From Fremontodendron californicum (Eukaryota; Streptophyta; Magnoliopsida; Malvales; Malvaceae), in NCBI GenBank assembly GCA_030761205.1, contig JAULJL010000005.1, forward strand, positions 5,791,501-5,855,500: DNA of 64,000 nt, written 5' to 3'. A program made the translations under genes and the position numbers. The notes beneath the pieces were generated by a model. The model was not told where the DNA came from. It saw only the letters and a list, made by a program, of their open reading frames with translations, and ran no database searches. Positions 1 to 11,295 of the stretch are shown piece after piece (positions within the stretch are counted from its first letter, which is position 1; the number at the start of each line of letters is the position of its first letter).

Positions 1-959
1 TCTAGGGTTTTTTTTTTAAACATATTTAATCCCAAAATCTCTTGATGAAACATAATCTCAAAAATCAATTTAAAAAATTTATCTAAGAAATTGAGTTATA
101 GATTGATATGTACTCTTATGATATATTTAAGAAGACATAACGATAAAATCAACACTCAAATTATATAATAAGTCTCATTTAAGTCCTGTTATTTTATTTG
201 CGTCAATTGATTTTTTTTTTTTTTGTCATCTATACTATTAATAATATTTTTGATTGAGTTTGGTGTCAAAAGTTAAAGTGACATCAATTCAATTGGTAAA
301 ATTATCAAAAAAATAAGTAAATTATTAAAATATAGTTATAAATATTTTGTCTTTTAAATTTTTTAATAAAATATATTTTCTCTCAAGAAAATTACATATA
401 ACTACATTAATTAGTTTTGAAAAATATATCATATAATAACATTAATCTTATATTTTGAACTTCTTTTTAATTTTTACTAATTAAAAGTAATATAAAATCG
501 TATCTATGTATTATAGAATATTAATAAAAAAAATCTACTAAATATTTAATTTTAGTACACTTTTTATTTGAATTAGTGCTATATTTATCATTTAACTTAT
601 TAAGGAAAATGTTTCATATAAACTTTTTAAAAATACTATTTAAAAACACATAATATGGATTGAAAAGGTATTTTGGAAAGGCTTTTTAAAATTGTTATAA
701 ATATTATGTGTTTTAATATATATATATATATATGTAGTACTCTCTTTTTATTAATCTAATATATATAATTTTACTATTTAGCTTTATTTTATAGCAATAT
801 TTAAAATGTATTAACCAAAAGCTTTAATAACTTCAACAATTAATGATGATTAAAGTATGATTTTGGGTAATATATTATATTAATTTTTGTATTCTTAAAG
901 TTGATAAAAAAAAAATGTAAATTTAACAACGATAACTTTAAAATTTTAATTTAACATCT

Positions 960-1425
960 TACATTTGGTTCAAGAATACTAACATGTATCCTATAAAAAA
1001 ATTGATCAGATTGAAAAAAAAAAAAAAAACTTTCAAATAAAAAAAAATTGAGTTCTAAAATTCATAGATGAAAAAATTAGATCGATCGATTCAATCGGGA
1101 ATCAAAGATTTATCTTGTCCAATGTAATATATAAAATCGTAATTGATTGAACTAGTGAAAATTGGTTCAACTAATAAAAAACCGATAAAAATTGATTTTA
1201 AATTTTTTTATTTTTTTTATAAATGATGAGATTTGAACTTTTAATCTTTTAATTTTATATTAAAACAATATGATTAAGCAAAATGCATTTTTTATTATAT
1301 TTATTACTTATTTAACATTAAAAATATTTTTAATTTTTAAAATTATTTTAATTAAATCGATAAAACGGATAATAAAAAATCATAGTAATTTAATTTTCAA
1401 TTTTTTTTTCAATGTTGCTAAAATT
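960..1425. repeat. Diverged copy of the CAATGTT-end MITE family
   Basis: The text shares ordered words with the copies at 34106-34486 and 52967-53269: a GATCGATCGATTCAATC block, AAAATCG, a GATGAGATTTGAAC block, TATTAAA, and a right end running T-tract then CAATGTTG. The left boundary is unclear and I see no target duplication, so the limits are approximate. Confidence 0.45.
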
Positions 1426-2379
1426 CAATATGAAATTATTTCTTATGGCAGAGATGTGGGATCCACTAGTTGGGGTAAGATGAAATTTAGATTATCCACT
1501 AAGGTAAAGGTACAATTTTTATTTGGTCCAACAAAGTGTGTAAATTAAAAAAAATTCAGTCTTAAAGCTAAAGCAAATCAAACGGCTTACAAGCAGTCAA
1601 CCAAGTGGGCCCATGATTTGGCAAAGCAATTATCCGTCCACGTGGCAAATAGATTAAATCAGGCTATGATAAATGTATCGCTGGATAAAGAAAAAGAGGA
1701 AAAAAATCAACGGCCTTTCTCCCCTAACTTTTTTTGAAGAATTTCGACACGTCATCATGGCAGCCGCCCATGCAATCAAAACAAATAGTAGTAAAAGAAA
1801 GTCAGCATCATAATAAATAAAAATAATGAAGAGATCACTTATGTAATGTCAAATTAATTTAATTTTACATACATTTATAATTTTATATAATTATTACACT
1901 CACACGTAAATATTCATTTATTTATTTATTTTTAAATATATAATTATATATTTTAAAAATAAATAAAATAAATAAATTGTATAATAATTAAAATTTTGAT
2001 TAATATGTAAAATTTATTTCATGCGTAAATTATATTAAATTATTGTAAAATTTATTATTTTAATATTAATGTAAAATTAATTACGAAGATAAAAAATTCA
2101 ATAAAAAATTTAATTTTTTTTTACTTATATCAAATAAATTGATTTATTTTTTAAGATTAGAGAAAAATTAAAATTGTAAGATAAAGTAATTCTAAATAAA
2201 CTTTTAATTATTTTTTATTTATTATCAAATTAATACATTTAATGAAATTAAAATTCTTACTTATAATTTAGATAAATCTTATTAATAATAATAAAAAATT
2301 ATAATGTTAATTTAGAAATATAGTAAACAATAACTATTTTTATTAGTTCAATTTTTTTTTTCATATTCATACTTTTATA

Positions 2380-2700
2380 TATATATTATTATAGATTTAT
2401 ATTTATTTAATTGAATTATTATATTTCATATGTATCATGCACATCAAATTTTGAGTAAATTAAAAATATTTAATTATTTGTTTGATATAAAAAAAAATTC
2501 AACCGTTAAATATAAATAAAACAGACAATATTCTCAATGATAGAGATATTGATTCGATTTAAAATTTTACGTGCACGAAAAGTACAATTATATTACAAAA
2601 TTTAACAATCAATTTGTTAAAATATTAATCATACTGAAAATTATAATTGTGTATAAAATTAATTAATTTTACACCAATGTAAAATATCTCTCTTCATACA
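2380..2700. repeat. Diverged copy of the GGATCCACTTACAC-type inverted-repeat element
   Basis: It shares with the element at 8118-8493 the words TTCAACCGTTAAATATA, ATATTCTCAA, GATAGAGATA and TTTACGTGCACGA, and a right end close to TTTTACACCAATGTAAA. The terminal GGATCC portion is not recognisable. Boundaries are approximate. Confidence 0.5.
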
Positions 2701-3829
2701 AATATGTTACTCCACTTTTAGAACAACTTGAAACAAACAAACAAAAAATCTTAAATACCTTTTTCAAGTGTGATTATCAATTAATTATTAAACATTTTTA
2801 TAATATTATAAATTTTTTACTTAAATAAGAAAAATGTCTAATTTAAATCTTATGTGATATATATTTTTGTAAAATGAGAATTCTTACTTAATTATCTTAA
2901 TGAATTGTTAGAATTATAAAAATAATTAAATTGTTTAATTTTCAATCACATAATTATATTCATTTTTATAATAACTTTTAGAAAATAAATCTTTAAATAT
3001 AATTTGATTTTTTATAAAAATTATGTATTATATGATTTTTTTAACTTATAATAACCAAATTATGTTTATGTTATTTATGAGTATCTTTAAGGTATCAACG
3101 ACCTAGAATGACTACTAGAGTCCAGATAAAGAAGAAGAGATAAAGAGTCATATATATATATGGTCGTTAAATTAAGTGAGAAAAAGGAAGAAATTAAAGG
3201 ACTAATTGTAAAACACAATAATTTTTTCTAACCTTATAAGAAAATAAAAATAATAATACTTCATGAAATGCATATAGTTAATTTACTTGATTTCCAGAAT
3301 CTTCAAACTCCATTAACAAAGATTACCTTGTTTTCCTCTATAAAAAAATAATTAAAAAAAAAAAGCAATTAATTTCCTATAAAATATTGATTAAAATATT
3401 AAAAAAATTTCTTGAATTATTTAACTTTCTTAATAAGTCCATATATTTTTATTGTACCCAAATAAGTTCTCATGTTTTGATTTGTACTCAAATAAGTTCT
3501 TATTTCAAATTAAATATTAATTTATTTTAAAAGTTTATTTAGGTATAAATTAAAAATAATGATGTATTTGGATACAAATTAAATGTTAAGAGTTTCTTTA
3601 GATATAATTTTTTTATAAGTATTTGGATATAAATTAATTAAAAGTTAATGACTTATTTGAGTATAATAAAAATACGTGGACCTACCTAAAAAGAGTGATA
3701 AAGTTTAGGATTTTTTTTTTAATTATTATTTTAGCCAAAAATATTTTTATATACTCTTAGGCTTAGCCATGTTTTCGTCTTTCCTCTTTTAGCACTTTCT
3801 CTCTTATCTTTCATCATTTTGCTTCCTAT

Positions 3830-3835
3830 TATATA
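3830..3835 (+). promoter_or_regulatory. Candidate TATA box of the MYB gene
   Basis: TATATA lies about 120 nt upstream of the MYB start codon, with CT-rich sequence on both sides as is common around plant transcription starts. Spacing suits a short leader of roughly 90 nt. No experimental support; other AT-rich words lie nearby. Confidence 0.4.
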
Positions 3836-3955
3836 CATCCCTAACCATCTTATCTCCTTTCATTTTCCTGCAAAAAAAACCAATCCAAAAATCACCAAAG
3901 ATCACCAAAAAAAACCCAAAGAAAAGTTAGGAAAAAGATCCTAGTGGAAGAAATC

Positions 3956-5287
3956 ATGAAGAACCCAAGTTTAGTAGGTACGTCAACAACAACAAGCAAG
4001 GGTACACCTTGTTGCAGCAAAGTTGGGATAAAGAGAGGGCCATGGACGCCGGAAGAAGATGAAGTCTTAGCCAACTACATCAAAAGGGAAGGTGAAGGAA
4101 GATGGCGGACTTTGCCTAAACGAGCTGGCTTGGTTAGATGTGGTAAGAGCTGTCGTCTCCGGTGGATGAATTATCTCCGACCATCTGTTAAACGAGGTCG
4201 TATTGCTCCTGATGAAGAAGATCTCATTCTTCGGCTTCACCGACTGCTCGGAAACAGGTAGCTGTCCTGTTTAGAATATAACCATTAATAATTCATATCT
4301 CCAAAATTCAAGATCTGCTTTCATATATAGAAGTTAATTTTTTGGAGGTTTTCTCTGCTTTTTCTATATACATAAAGTTTCGTATAAATTAATTAATTAT
4401 TTGCAAAACGATTAAGGTAAGAACGTGCAGATATAGCTTAATTTTTTTTGGGTTTTGTATTTTATACGTTATTAAATAGGAGATCATGTTTAGATCATTC
4501 GTGAGAAGCTAATTTTAAGGGTTTTTTTTTTTTTCATTTCTTTTAGGGTTTCTTTCAAGTTTTGAACGTTTCATTTTATGGGGTTTTTTTAATACTCTAT
4601 AGTCTATATCTTTTTTAATCTATTAGGGTTCTTAAACTTTGAATTTTCAGGTGGTCTTTGATAGCTGGTAGGATCCCAGGGCGTACAGATAATGAAATAA
4701 AAAACTACTGGAACACCCATCTAAGCAAGAAGTTAATCAGCCAAGGAATAGATCCAAGAACCCATAAACCATTGAACCTTATTAGCCATAGTTCACCACA
4801 GGCTAACCATGATCCTGTCCTAGAATCAAACCCTAATCTCCCAAACTATAGTTCTTCTGAATTAGGAGAAAAAACTATTGCCATTACTACTAAAAATACT
4901 ACCCAAGATTTTACACCGACTAACCTGGAATATCATCAGCAATATCAAAACCAACAGGTTGATAATAGTATGGCGAATTGGCATAATTCTGGAAGTGCTA
5001 GTCTTATCATGGGGCAACCAAGCAGCCATGGAAATGAAGGCGATCGTATAGAAAATTGCAACGAAGATACGTTCTCTTCATTTCTGGATTCTTTGATTAA
5101 TGACAACTTGTTTGCTAATCAGCATCAGGAGCAGCAGCAACCTAATAATGTGGTAGCAGCAGCAGCAGAATATGCTCAGAACTTCAGTCATGGCAACATT
5201 TGGGAAGCTGCTGAATTCATGTCTTCAATGGTTGCCTTTGGGAATGAGCAAAACTCTTTCAACAATCATTATCAGCATCAGCCTTAG
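3956..5287 (+). CDS. MYB5: R2R3-MYB transcription factor, MYB5/PH4 type
   Basis: Two exons, 3956-4257 and 4651-5287 (GT-AG intron, phase 2), give 312 residues. A short acidic-free leader ending in CCSKVGIKRGPW precedes R2 (about residues 26-78) and R3 (about 79-129). The regularly spaced tryptophans are visible, with the first one of R3 replaced by isoleucine, as is normal in plant R2R3-MYBs. The R3 segment DLILRLHRLLGNRWSLIAGR fits the bHLH-interaction signature, and the GIDPRTHKPLN motif follows R3. The first start codon in frame with the MYB repeats is at 3956. Known members (VvMYB5a/b, AtMYB5, petunia PH4) act in the nucleus with bHLH and WD40 partners to control flavonoid/proanthocyanidin synthesis, seed-coat mucilage, trichomes or vacuolar acidification. 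The usual R2 intron is absent. The C-terminal half is rich in Asn and Gln and poorly conserved. Orthology to MYB5 is by recalled motif similarity, not by a tree. Confidence 0.9.
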
Positions 5288-6408
5288 CAATGCTGCAAAT
5301 TTTTATAGATGCATATTGAGATTAGATGGCTTTGATTTTCCTATCATTTTTAAAGGAAAAGAAAAAAAGAAATAGAAATGATAGGTTTCATTATAGTTTT
5401 ATGCTTGTGATGTGTTTTTTTTTTTTTTCTTTCTTTCATTGCTTTGGTTGTGTTAATGTTATGCATATTGCATAGAACTATTTGTTGTAAGGAAACATGA
5501 CTTTACTTGTATGGTTGCACCTACAATGTAGTTAGTAGTATTATTTTTTGTGTCTAATTAAAATGTATCAGCCCCTAATTCTGTAATCTCCTAAAGAAAT
5601 TAGGAAATTATTGAACCAAAATATTTGAGTAGTTTAATTTACTTCCTATGATTTCTATCATCCCACTGCTATATTTCTTTCCCTCTCTCTCTCTGAACTA
5701 TATATATATATATATATATGTATGAATTCTAACCTATACAAAACATAGAATGATTAGATTCTGTGTCAGACAGTAAAAGCTTTTGTTCTATCTATTTTGA
5801 GGAGTTCACCATGCATGCACTGTTCCATTTTTTTGTTTTTGTTCAGTTGGCATGTCTTTTGACATTGATTTTCTCATTTAAAATTTTATAAACATATTAG
5901 AATTTCCCTTTTATAGCAGTTTCAACTAATATGCTTCTTTATCCTAGTAATTAACCAATCAACTGCAGACAATAGATTGAGCTCATGCTCAGTATTGAAC
6001 TTTATCACTATTATTATATATATCATGCATGCAGTAAAATAATTAGGTAACATGAGTATCTTTTTAATGTTATTTGCCATGTAATTAAATGATATTATAT
6101 ATATATGCTATCAAAATCAGCACTAATTCCTCCAATACTACATTCCTTTGCTTCTATTCTATAGTTTCCTAATTTCAAATATCATGTCGTTTTAACTTTT
6201 ATTCTCATAATCCAGATGTTGAGTTACTTGATTTTTTATAGCATGTTTGTTTCGATCGAATGATTGAGTGAGTTAGTACATAGGATTTAAATTTTAAGCA
6301 TGTAGCTACTTGGTGGAAATTGATATATCATCAAGTTTATATAGATATTTAAGATTTTCAATCACCTAGTTGATCGATTGGATATTGCCAATTTCCATCT
6401 CTTTTAAT
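5288..6408. other. MYB 3' region and intergenic DNA
   Basis: The first 250-300 bases are the likely 3' untranslated region of the MYB transcript, ending somewhere before 5600. A TA microsatellite lies at 5699-5719. The rest is AT-rich without a supported gene. Confidence 0.5.
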
Positions 6409-6878
6409 TGCAATTAAAGAAAATCCATAGTAAGAAAAAAGTTTGTTTCCCTAGTTCTCCCGAAATCATGGAAGATGAAGACAGTTCTGATTACGGAGGT
6501 GAAGCAATCAAAACCATGGAAGTGTCCAAGCTTCTTGGGTTAACTTTTGAAGATGAAGATGAAATAGTTATCAACAAAATTTCTGGAATCACTATTTTGA
6601 TGCGGGCAATGGTCAGAATGCTTGAGTTGGGCAATAGTTGATTTCCTTTGTGTGATAATCTTTTTGTTATGGTGCTCACTTGGATCTCATGTTATTCTTT
6701 TCTTGTTCCTTTATCTTTTGTTTGGGTTTTCTTTTTCTTGGGAGTTCATGACTTCTTTTTTGGATTGCTTAGTACTCAGTATTTTGTATTATGCTTTTCC
6801 ACCATGTGGATATGCTATTTCTCAATTAATAAAATAACTCCTTACTTTTCACACACAAAAAAATATGCAATTAAAGAA
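6409..6878 (+). mobile_element. Retroposed insert with 13-bp target duplication and A-rich tail
   Basis: The identical 13-mer TGCAATTAAAGAA occurs at 6409-6421 and 6866-6878. Between them is a 444-bp insert that ends in an AATAAAATAA signal (about 6828-6837) followed about 20 nt on by an A-rich tail reaching 6865. This is the signature of L1-type target-primed reverse transcription: a 5'-truncated LINE or a processed copy of a cellular mRNA. It carries an open frame at 6408-6641, which ends at a stop and contains an acidic stretch (EDEDSSDYGGEAIKTMEVSK then LLGLTFEDEDEIV). That stretch loosely recalls coding remnants seen near plant LINEs, but I could not identify the source. The 8 or so bases before the frame's own start belong to the flanking DNA, so it is not a functional gene start. 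Confidence 0.65.
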
Positions 6879-7149
6879 GTTTAAACGCACAAAAACAATT
6901 GTAACCATCTACTCACATTAATTATAGGTAATTTTTTTTTCTATCTCAGCAACAGTTATAGTTTCTAACTAATTATTTACTTTACGTCAAATCAAAGCAT
7001 CAAAAAGTTAAGTGATTAAGGCAGAAATTAAACAATGTTTAGATGAATCATGAATCCATATTTGCTTCGCGATTTCAGTTCATGGTTTGTTTTGAGAAAT
7101 CTCATCAACAATACCTTGGACCAAAATTGCTAATGATGATCCATTTCCA

Positions 7150-7505
7150 ATAATTAAAAAATTAATTTAGATTTAAAATTTTTTATAATTTCGTAAACGG
7201 TTCATATTTTAACAAATTAATTGTTAGATTTAGTAATATAATTATATTTTTTGTGCACGTAAAATTTTGAATCGATCTGATATCTCTATCATATCAATTA
7301 AAAATATTATCTTTTTAAATATATATTTAATAATTAATTTTTTTATATCAAATAAATAGTTAAATATTTTACATTTGCTCGAATCCCAACATGTATAATC
7401 TATGTGAATAGATCATGAAATATAACAGTCTTATTAAATAAATATAAACCGTATGAAAAATAATAAAAATATATAAAATTAAATTAATTCTATACTAATA
7501 TAAGT
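7150..7505. repeat. Diverged copy of the GGATCCACTTACAC-type element, inverted
   Basis: Read on the minus strand this repeats the internal words of the element at 8118-8493: ACGTGCACAAAAAATATAA, the GATAGAGATATC word, the TTTAAATATATATTTAATAA tract and a CATGTTGGGATTCGAGC block. Ends are degraded and I cannot place a target duplication. Confidence 0.5.
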
Positions 7506-7634
7506 GAAGTTTTTGACAAAGTTTTTTGATTTGATCAATTAATTCAAGTGTTTTCTTGTGAATTTTGTTATAGCTAGTTTCTAACATTGCTGAGGGATCT
7601 ATAAATGAACATCACCACCAGCACTATGTAATAT

Positions 7635-7635
7635 C

Positions 7636-7676
<41 letters not shown>

Positions 7677-7799
7677 TAGATAATAACAAAAGCAATAGGC
7701 TTGCCATATATCTTAATTTTGATCGCGAACTGCATTTACAACTATGTCTCACAAAATTCACAAACATCTTTAGACTTTTGTAGACGTACGCAATGACAT

Positions 7800-7831
<32 letters not shown>
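7635..7831. repeat. Two TA microsatellites
   Basis: Almost pure TA runs at 7635-7672 and 7802-7831 flank about 130 bp of unremarkable sequence. Together with the TA runs at 8071-8111 and 8510-8540 they make this the densest TA-repeat cluster of the window. Confidence 0.85.
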
Positions 7832-7835
<4 letters not shown>

Positions 7836-8067
7836 AACTAATTACTGAAACTATAAATTTAGATCACAATTAGTTAAACTTTTAGTCATTATTTGTGAAT
7901 TTTTGTTGGCATGAAGTACTATACTGAGACTAGCATACATGAGTATGAGCATACAAGTGTAAGTTGGCATGCAAACCAGGGACGTACGTGATGTTTGCTG
8001 CTCAGCTCAAGTGATAAGGGTGAGGTGAGATCGAAATAGAGATTTTAGGTTTGACTGTAATGTTTTT

Positions 8068-8115
<48 letters not shown>

Positions 8116-8117
8116 AG

Positions 8118-8493
8118 GGATCCACTTACACTAGTGTAAACTAAATTAGTTTTACACACTTTCATAATTTTTTATACGATTTATATTTGTTTAATCCGAC
8201 TATCGTATTTCATGTTCTATTCACGTACATCATACACGTCGAGTTTCGAATAAATTAAAAATGTTTAACTATTTGTTCGATGTAAAAAAAAAATTCAACC
8301 GTTAAATATATATTAAAAAAACAATATTCTCAATTGATATGATAGAGATATAAAATATATTCGAAACTTTACGTGCACGACAAGTACAATTATATTGTTA
8401 AATCCAATGGTCGATTTGTTAAAATATAAATTGTATAAAAAATTATGAATGTGTGTAAAACTAATTCAGTTTTACACTAGTGTAAGTGGATCC
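8118..8493. mobile_element. MITE with long terminal inverted repeats (GGATCCACTTACAC ends)
   Basis: The left end GGATCCACTTACACTAGTGT is repeated inverted at the right end (about 8474-8493), and the match continues inward for roughly 80-100 bp with a few differences. The element is sandwiched between two long TA microsatellites (8071-8111 and 8510-8540), so a target duplication cannot be read with confidence. Diverged relatives lie at 2380-2700 and 7150-7505. No coding capacity. Confidence 0.75.
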
Positions 8494-8506
8494 TTCCTCT
8501 CTCTCT

Positions 8507-8545
<39 letters not shown>

Positions 8546-9366
8546 GGAAGTCATAGTTTGGAGATAGAAAAAATAATTGCAGATGTTGAAATTTAAACTT
8601 TAAAAATAACTGTATGAACCAACTGAGTTAATTTCGAGTTTCATAATGTTTATATAACGTATCAGACGTCATATATCTGTGAACTGAACTATTTTATGTA
8701 CTTTTTCAAAGAAAAATGTCAAATATAGAAGGGCAACTAATGAGTAAAAGCCGAGGTAAATAATTGGTTGGTTGTATATATTGGCGATCAATTTAGGTTG
8801 ACATGAACTTGCATTAATATAAACCAGAGTCAAGTAAGATTTATAATCTTGAATATGTCACTAAATTTATAAATAAATAAAAAAAAAGTATATATATGAC
8901 AGAATTCAAGGGGAGGAAAATTTTCAAACCTGACTTTATTCTTTTAGAAAAATGGATGATAACAGATACATTTATATTGATGCGTGGTCATGATGTTATT
9001 GTATTATGATATCGTTTTATGATTGAATTCTATTACGAGTCTACGATATTATTTAAAAGACTTTTCTCACGCCTCCAAATGAAGCATAAACCTATAATTA
9101 TGAGTATCACTTTTTTTTATATAGAAAATATCAAGTAATCGCTAGTAAGAAGCGAGAAACATACGAAAGTATGAAAATGGCAGGAAATTCAAGCCTTTCA
9201 TATAATTTCTTATTCATTTCAAACCTAAGGTTATTTAGTTATTGCCTTTAATCTACTAAGAAGCATCTTCCAAGCTAGATGCTCATAGCTTAGAGCTAAT
9301 TATAGAGCTTGACAAGCAAATAGTATTTCGTTAACCCTCAAATAAAAGTCTTTGTCGGTTTATAGC

Positions 9367-9565
9367 TAGACCTGCTCATGGGTCGGGTTAGGCTGTTCAT
9401 TGGATTAAAATAATATTTTTATATATTTTTATAATTAAAATTAAATAAAAATAATATTATTATAATAAAAAAAATACTGTTCTGAGTCGGGCCGGAGCAA
9501 AAAAATCTTGCCCAGACTCGGCCCAATACGAGCCAAGCCTGTAGGGACGGGCATGAGCAAGTCTA
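9367..9565. mobile_element. hAT-like MITE, TAGACCTGCTCATGGGTCGG family, copy 1
   Basis: GC-rich ends TAGACCTGCTCATGGGTCGG and (inverted) GGGCATGAGCAAGTCTA bound a 199-bp AT-rich element. The flanks TTTATAGC (9359-9366) and TTTACAGC (9566-9573) match at 7 of 8 positions, as expected for an aged 8-bp target duplication. Confidence 0.8.
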
Positions 9566-9625
9566 TTTACAGCTTTGCCCGAATTTGACACTACTGTTCA
9601 TAAAATAAAAATTATTAATTAAATC

Positions 9626-9626
<1 letters not shown>

Positions 9627-9664
<38 letters not shown>
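9627..9664. repeat. ATT trinucleotide microsatellite
   Basis: About twelve ATT units in tandem with one interruption near the right end. The isoleucine-rich frame across it on the minus strand is an artefact. Confidence 0.9.
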
Positions 9665-9870
9665 CATTATTTTTAAAGATTGCCCATTTACTTTTTTCCA
9701 AGTAGGAAAAGAGGGGGAGGGTCTTCCATGGCCGGCGGAAGTGGGATGGATCAGAAAAGCATGGGATATTCCAATCAACTTTTCACCATCTTTACTTAAG
9801 TATGCTCTAGACTTCTAGCCAAACGAATCATAAAAGGAGGCAATTTGTGAATAACAGTACATAATTAAAA

Positions 9871-10571
9871 GGCTTTATGTAAAAATTGCTCTCTGAATTA
9901 TACATCTATTCTCATTTTGATACTTAAATAATTTTTTATCTTAACTAGATATCAATATTATAATTCCGTTAAACAGATTGGTACTTGACATTAACACCGT
10001 TAAATAAATGCTGACATGACAAATAGCAACCAATGAGAGCATGACACGTGGCACAAATGCCATGTCAACCCTAATTTTTATGATGCCACATTATCATTAA
10101 ATAAAAAAATTTAAAAATTCAAATAAACTAAAAAAATTTTAAAAAATTCACAATTTTTTTTTAAAATTTCAGAAAATTCAAGAAAAAAATACAAAAATTC
10201 AAAAAATCGGAAAAATTATAAAATTTTTTTTTAAAAATCATATTTTTTTTAAAAAAATCAAAAAAATTCAAAAAAAAATTCAAAAAGGAAAAATTCAAAA
10301 AAAAAATTAAAAAAAATCACAATTTTATTTTTAAAAATAAAAAATGGAAAAAAATAAAAAAAATCTAAAATTTTCAAAATTTTAACATAAAAATAGAAAA
10401 AATTCACAAAAAGTAGGAAAAAAATTATAAAAATTCAAAATAAAATTATAAAAAAAATATAAAAAAAGTTAAAATATTTCAAATATTTTTTAAAAAATTT
10501 CAAAAAATTAAAAAAAATAAAAAAAAATTTAATTTTTACTTTTTCAAAAATCTGGAAAAAAAATTAAAAAA

Positions 10572-10617
<46 letters not shown>

Positions 10618-11286
10618 AGGGAAAGATATAATTTTTTGTTTCCTTTCCATTTTTCTTTTTTACAAAATTTTAAAAAATATATAAATATTCAATTTTTTTA
10701 ATTTTTCATATTTTTTTTATATATTTTTTAATTTTTAAATTTTTGAATATTTTAAAAAAAATGTGAATTAAAATATAAATTGAATTATATTTTTATTTTT
10801 TTTAATTTTATGATTTTTTTTAAAAAAAATTGAATTTTTTAAATTGAATTTTAATTTTTTATAATTGTTCCTTTTTTTATATATAATTTTTAGATTTTTT
10901 TTCGATTTTTTGTTAAAAAATTGTGATTTTTTTGAATTTATTCCTATTTTTGTAATTTTTATAATTTTTTTGAATTTTTTAAATTTAAAAAATTATTGTG
11001 AATTTTTGAATTTTTTAAAATATTTTTTGATTTTTTTTTTAATTTTTAACATTTTTTCTGTTATTGATGACTTGGCATCATGAAGTTAATGTTGACATGG
11101 CATTTTTGCCACGTGTCACACTCTCATTGCTATTTGTCATGTCAGCATTTATTTAACGGTGTTGGTGTCAGATACCAATCGGTTTAACGGAAATTACAGT
11201 ATAGGTACCCGATTGAGATCAAAAATTTTTTAGATATCAAAATGAGAAAAAAGGTATAGTTAAGGAGGTAATTTTTTAATTAAGCC
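9871..11286. mobile_element. 1.4-kb fold-back element, Mutator-like, with 9-bp target duplication
   Basis: The element starts GGCTTTATG and ends AAGCC between perfect 9-bp repeats TAATTAAAA (9862-9870 and 11287-11295). The outer about 240 bp at each end are inverted copies; the easiest landmark is the ATGACACGTGGCA block near 10040-10055 and its inverse near 11105-11120. Inside, the left half is A-rich and the right half T-rich, so the whole unit could form one long hairpin. The 9-bp duplication and long inverted ends fit non-autonomous Mutator-like elements. A GA microsatellite lies at 10574-10625. No transposase is encoded; the 10865-11083 frame is low-complexity. Confidence 0.85.
10574..10625. 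repeat. GA microsatellite inside the fold-back element
   Basis: About eighteen GA units pass into GGGAGA variants. It lies near the centre of the element at 9871-11286. Confidence 0.9.
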
Positions 11287-11295
11287 TAATTAAAA

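Larger units (their letters stand above)
1..3740. other. AT-rich intergenic DNA upstream of the MYB gene
   Basis: No coding region is convincing here. The stretch is very AT-rich with homopolymer runs and a short TA run near 715-733. It includes two recognisable diverged repeat copies, near 960-1425 and 2380-2700, annotated separately. The block at 1560-1810 is less AT-rich and has ordinary promoter-like words such as CCACGTGGC, but nothing ties it to a gene. The 92-residue reading frame at 1270-1548 is AT-rich translation across the repeat and is not supported. Confidence 0.6.

Noticed and set aside
1..20. TAGGGTTT word at the window start as telomere repeat
   Set aside because: It is a single unit, not a tandem array.
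10865..11083. Phe/Ile-rich frame in the fold-back element
   Set aside because: It is translation of T-rich low-complexity sequence.
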